NCBI GenBank assembly: GCA_009780915.1
Contig: WQZD01000028.1
Location: forward strand, 1-35,228
Origin: Propionibacteriaceae bacterium
GTDB lineage: Bacteria; Actinomycetota; Actinomycetes; Propionibacteriales; Propionibacteriaceae
Length of the DNA stretch: 35,228 bases
Direction of reading: 5' to 3'
The notes below the pieces were generated by a model, which saw nothing but the letters and a program-made list of their open reading frames with translations, did not search any database and was not told where the DNA came from. The translations under genes were made by a program, and so were the position numbers. Positions 33,725 to 35,228 of the stretch are shown in pieces (positions within the stretch are counted from its first letter, which is position 1; every line of letters starts with the position of its first letter).

Positions 33725-35188
33725 ATGACACTACTTCGCCTTCGGCACTCAGGCCCATCTGTGCTTCTCGCCATAGTTGTCGTACTGTCGTTGGCAGGAT
33801 GCGTGTCACCACATCCGCAAGCTATGGCTCCTGGTCATGTGGGTGATCCCGATAGCGTCATGCCATCAGTGGCTGGCACATGTGGAATGGTGAAGGAAGC
33901 TCTGACCGCTCTGTGGGCCCCGGATGTCGGGCTCCCTGCTGGGTATACTGACGTCAGTGACTTCACAAATTGGTCTCTCTATGACACGGCTTGGTCATTG
34001 AGGCTGGCGCAGGAACTGAAACTCAACGACGACTGGTTGGATGTGGGGGCTCTCATTGCTCGGTTGACGCCAATCTTGACGACTAAGCCGTCGGATTTCA
34101 TCGTCCTGGGTCTTTCGGAACTGCAGGCCACTATCCTCGCTGCTGATGCCCTGTATGTGATTGATCCAGGTTTTCGTGTCGACGACAACCTCTTTGATAG
34201 GTTCGCGATAGGCGGAGTCTATGCAGATAGCCCGGGTGGGGGGGAGGATTGGGACGCAACGGCTCTGATTGTTGCGTTTCAGATGCGGCATGCGTTGCCC
34301 ATTGACGCTCGTCTCGTACCGATGGTGCGAGAGAGGCTGGAATTTGTGGACTGGTTGCGAGACTTCTCAATGGAGGATCTCGCAGTGTTGCAAGTGGCGG
34401 CAGGTGTGCTCACTCCAGTGGAGCGACTCAGGCTGGCGGATCGTATGAGCGCCCTATTGACTAGGTGGGTTATCGAACTCAATGATTGGCCATTGTCTGG
34501 GGTGACGCCAGGGGTTTTTGTCGAGATCGACAGCATCTTCGAAGCATTTGGTGGCCAGTCTCGAAAGTTGCCTTTCAGGGGCTTCGAGTCTCTGCGAACT
34601 TCCACTGGTTACTATGGCCTGGTAGAAGGTGATCAATTTGGTGATCCACAGGTAACATACAATGTAGGATATTTGTTGGATTTGAATTCCGAAGATGTTG
34701 CTGATCGGTTTCGATTTGGTGGCCTTCCATGGGGGTGGATGTTTAATCAAAGTCCAGTTGCGCCAACCATTGAATCTGACTATTATGCCGCCGTGCTGGG
34801 TCTGGCGTGTGGGGTTGTAGTGCGCCTGTTTGACGAAGGGGGTCATACATTGCAGGGCCTTGCGCCCTCTATGTCAGGGGATGTGGTGACGGCTGGATCG
34901 ATGAGTAGATATTGTTGGCTTATGCGGATTGGCGGAGTTGCTGTCGATCAGGCAACGGCTTCAGTAATTCGGATGACAGGCCCAGCCCAAGTTGACAAGG
35001 AGATATCGCGAAGTGAGATTCTTGCCCGTGCTGATGTGGCTGCCATTTTGGATGGGTGCGGAGTCGATCTGTCGTCGAGTCTGCCAAATCTTAGTCATGA
35101 TGCTCCGGTCAAGTCCCCTCTGGTGGTGGACTTTCGTGTTTGGTCAACATGGCGGTTCGTCGAGGTTGGGCGGGGGCGGTGTCGGTGA
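33725..35188 (+). CDS. Large lipoprotein, possible alpha/alpha-toroid fold
   Basis: The 487-residue protein has a clear lipoprotein signal (SVLLAIVVVLSLAGC; lipobox Cys at residue 27). The mature chain is helical with repeated spacing of YDTAWSLRLAQEL (about 80), EDWDATALIVAFQMR (about 175), TYNVGYLLDLNSED (about 310) and ESDYYAAVLGLACGV (about 345). These resemble helices of the alpha/alpha toroids seen in terpene cyclases and prenyltransferases; the YDTAW string is typical of those. No DxDD or catalytic motif is evident, so the fold may be reused for binding. The extreme C-terminus (WRFVEVGRGRCR) is odd and may reflect a frameshift or a rearranged end. The last 40 bases of the window hold no feature. 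Confidence 0.6.
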   Translation: MTLLRLRHSGPSVLLAIVVVLSLAGCVSPHPQAMAPGHVGDPDSVMPSVAGTCGMVKEALTALWAPDVGLPAGYTDVSDFTNWSLYDTAWSLRLAQELKLNDDWLDVGALIARLTPILTTKPSDFIVLGLSELQATILAADALYVIDPGFRVDDNLFDRFAIGGVYADSPGGGEDWDATALIVAFQMRHALPIDARLVPMVRERLEFVDWLRDFSMEDLAVLQVAAGVLTPVERLRLADRMSALLTRWVIELNDWPLSGVTPGVFVEIDSIFEAFGGQSRKLPFRGFESLRTSTGYYGLVEGDQFGDPQVTYNVGYLLDLNSEDVADRFRFGGLPWGWMFNQSPVAPTIESDYYAAVLGLACGVVVRLFDEGGHTLQGLAPSMSGDVVTAGSMSRYCWLMRIGGVAVDQATASVIRMTGPAQVDKEISRSEILARADVAAILDGCGVDLSSSLPNLSHDAPVKSPLVVDFRVWSTWRFVEVGRGRCR

Positions 35189-35228
35189 GGCGTCTGGTGT
35201 GAGGAGTCCGTTGCGTTCGGCTGCGGCA

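Overview
The window is high-GC DNA with actinobacterial features: GTG starts, strong AGGAGG-type ribosome sites, WXG100 proteins and a lepA-hemW pair. A member of the Propionibacteriaceae or a relative is my inference; no rRNA or other phylogenetic marker is present to prove it. The core (about 4.2-24.7 kb) and the lepA-hemW-DUF218 block (29.1-32.8 kb) are GC-rich with uniform codon use. The left edge (0.1-2.4 kb), the 24.7-29.0 kb block and the right edge (33.1-35.2 kb) are visibly richer in A/T and carry secreted or cell-surface proteins, as expected of accessory DNA.

Layout. (1) 1-2.4 kb: a probable transposase tail, a calpain-like cysteine protease and two paralogous WXG100 proteins, i.e. 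type VII secretion cargo. (2) 2.5-4.1 kb, minus strand: an AAA/DUF4143 ATPase and tRNA-Leu(GAG) with its terminator. (3) 4.3-5.6 kb: an M20 peptidase. (4) 5.6-24.7 kb: a complete ethanolamine-utilisation bacterial microcompartment locus. A divergent iron-dependent alcohol dehydrogenase (minus) faces about 20 co-directional plus-strand genes, in the order eutB1, eutC1, eutE, eutM-type shell, eutT, pduL, pduM-like, pduS, pduT, a small membrane protein, eutH, eutB2, eutC2, eutL, eutK-like shell, eutJ, eutN, eutQ, eutS, eutP, eutA. (5) 24.7-29.0 kb: a small secreted protein plus a lipoprotein (minus), divergent from a three-gene exporter operon (peptidoglycan-binding adaptor, ABC ATPase, MacB/FtsX-like permease). 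(6) lepA, hemW and a SanA/YdcF-like gene. (7) A second small secreted protein plus lipoprotein pair at the right edge.

How the main locus works. EutH imports ethanolamine. Adenosylcobalamin-dependent EutBC converts it to acetaldehyde and ammonia inside a protein shell built from EutM, EutK-like, EutL, PduT, EutS and EutN. EutE makes acetyl-CoA, PduL makes acetyl phosphate, and the alcohol dehydrogenase recycles NADH. EutA reactivates the lyase, EutT makes the cofactor, and PduS with the Fe-S shell protein PduT probably supplies electrons for cobalamin reduction. EutQ and EutP may make acetate and ATP.

Most notable points. The locus mixes Eut and Pdu parts. It holds two complete but divergent EutBC lyases, and the second EutB has Ala where the substrate-contacting Asp362 of the E. 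coli enzyme should be. The 568-bp divergent control region holds nine GAGTC/GACTC pentamers, four of them spaced 11-12 bp apart. No EutR, EutVW or recognisable cobalamin riboswitch is present.
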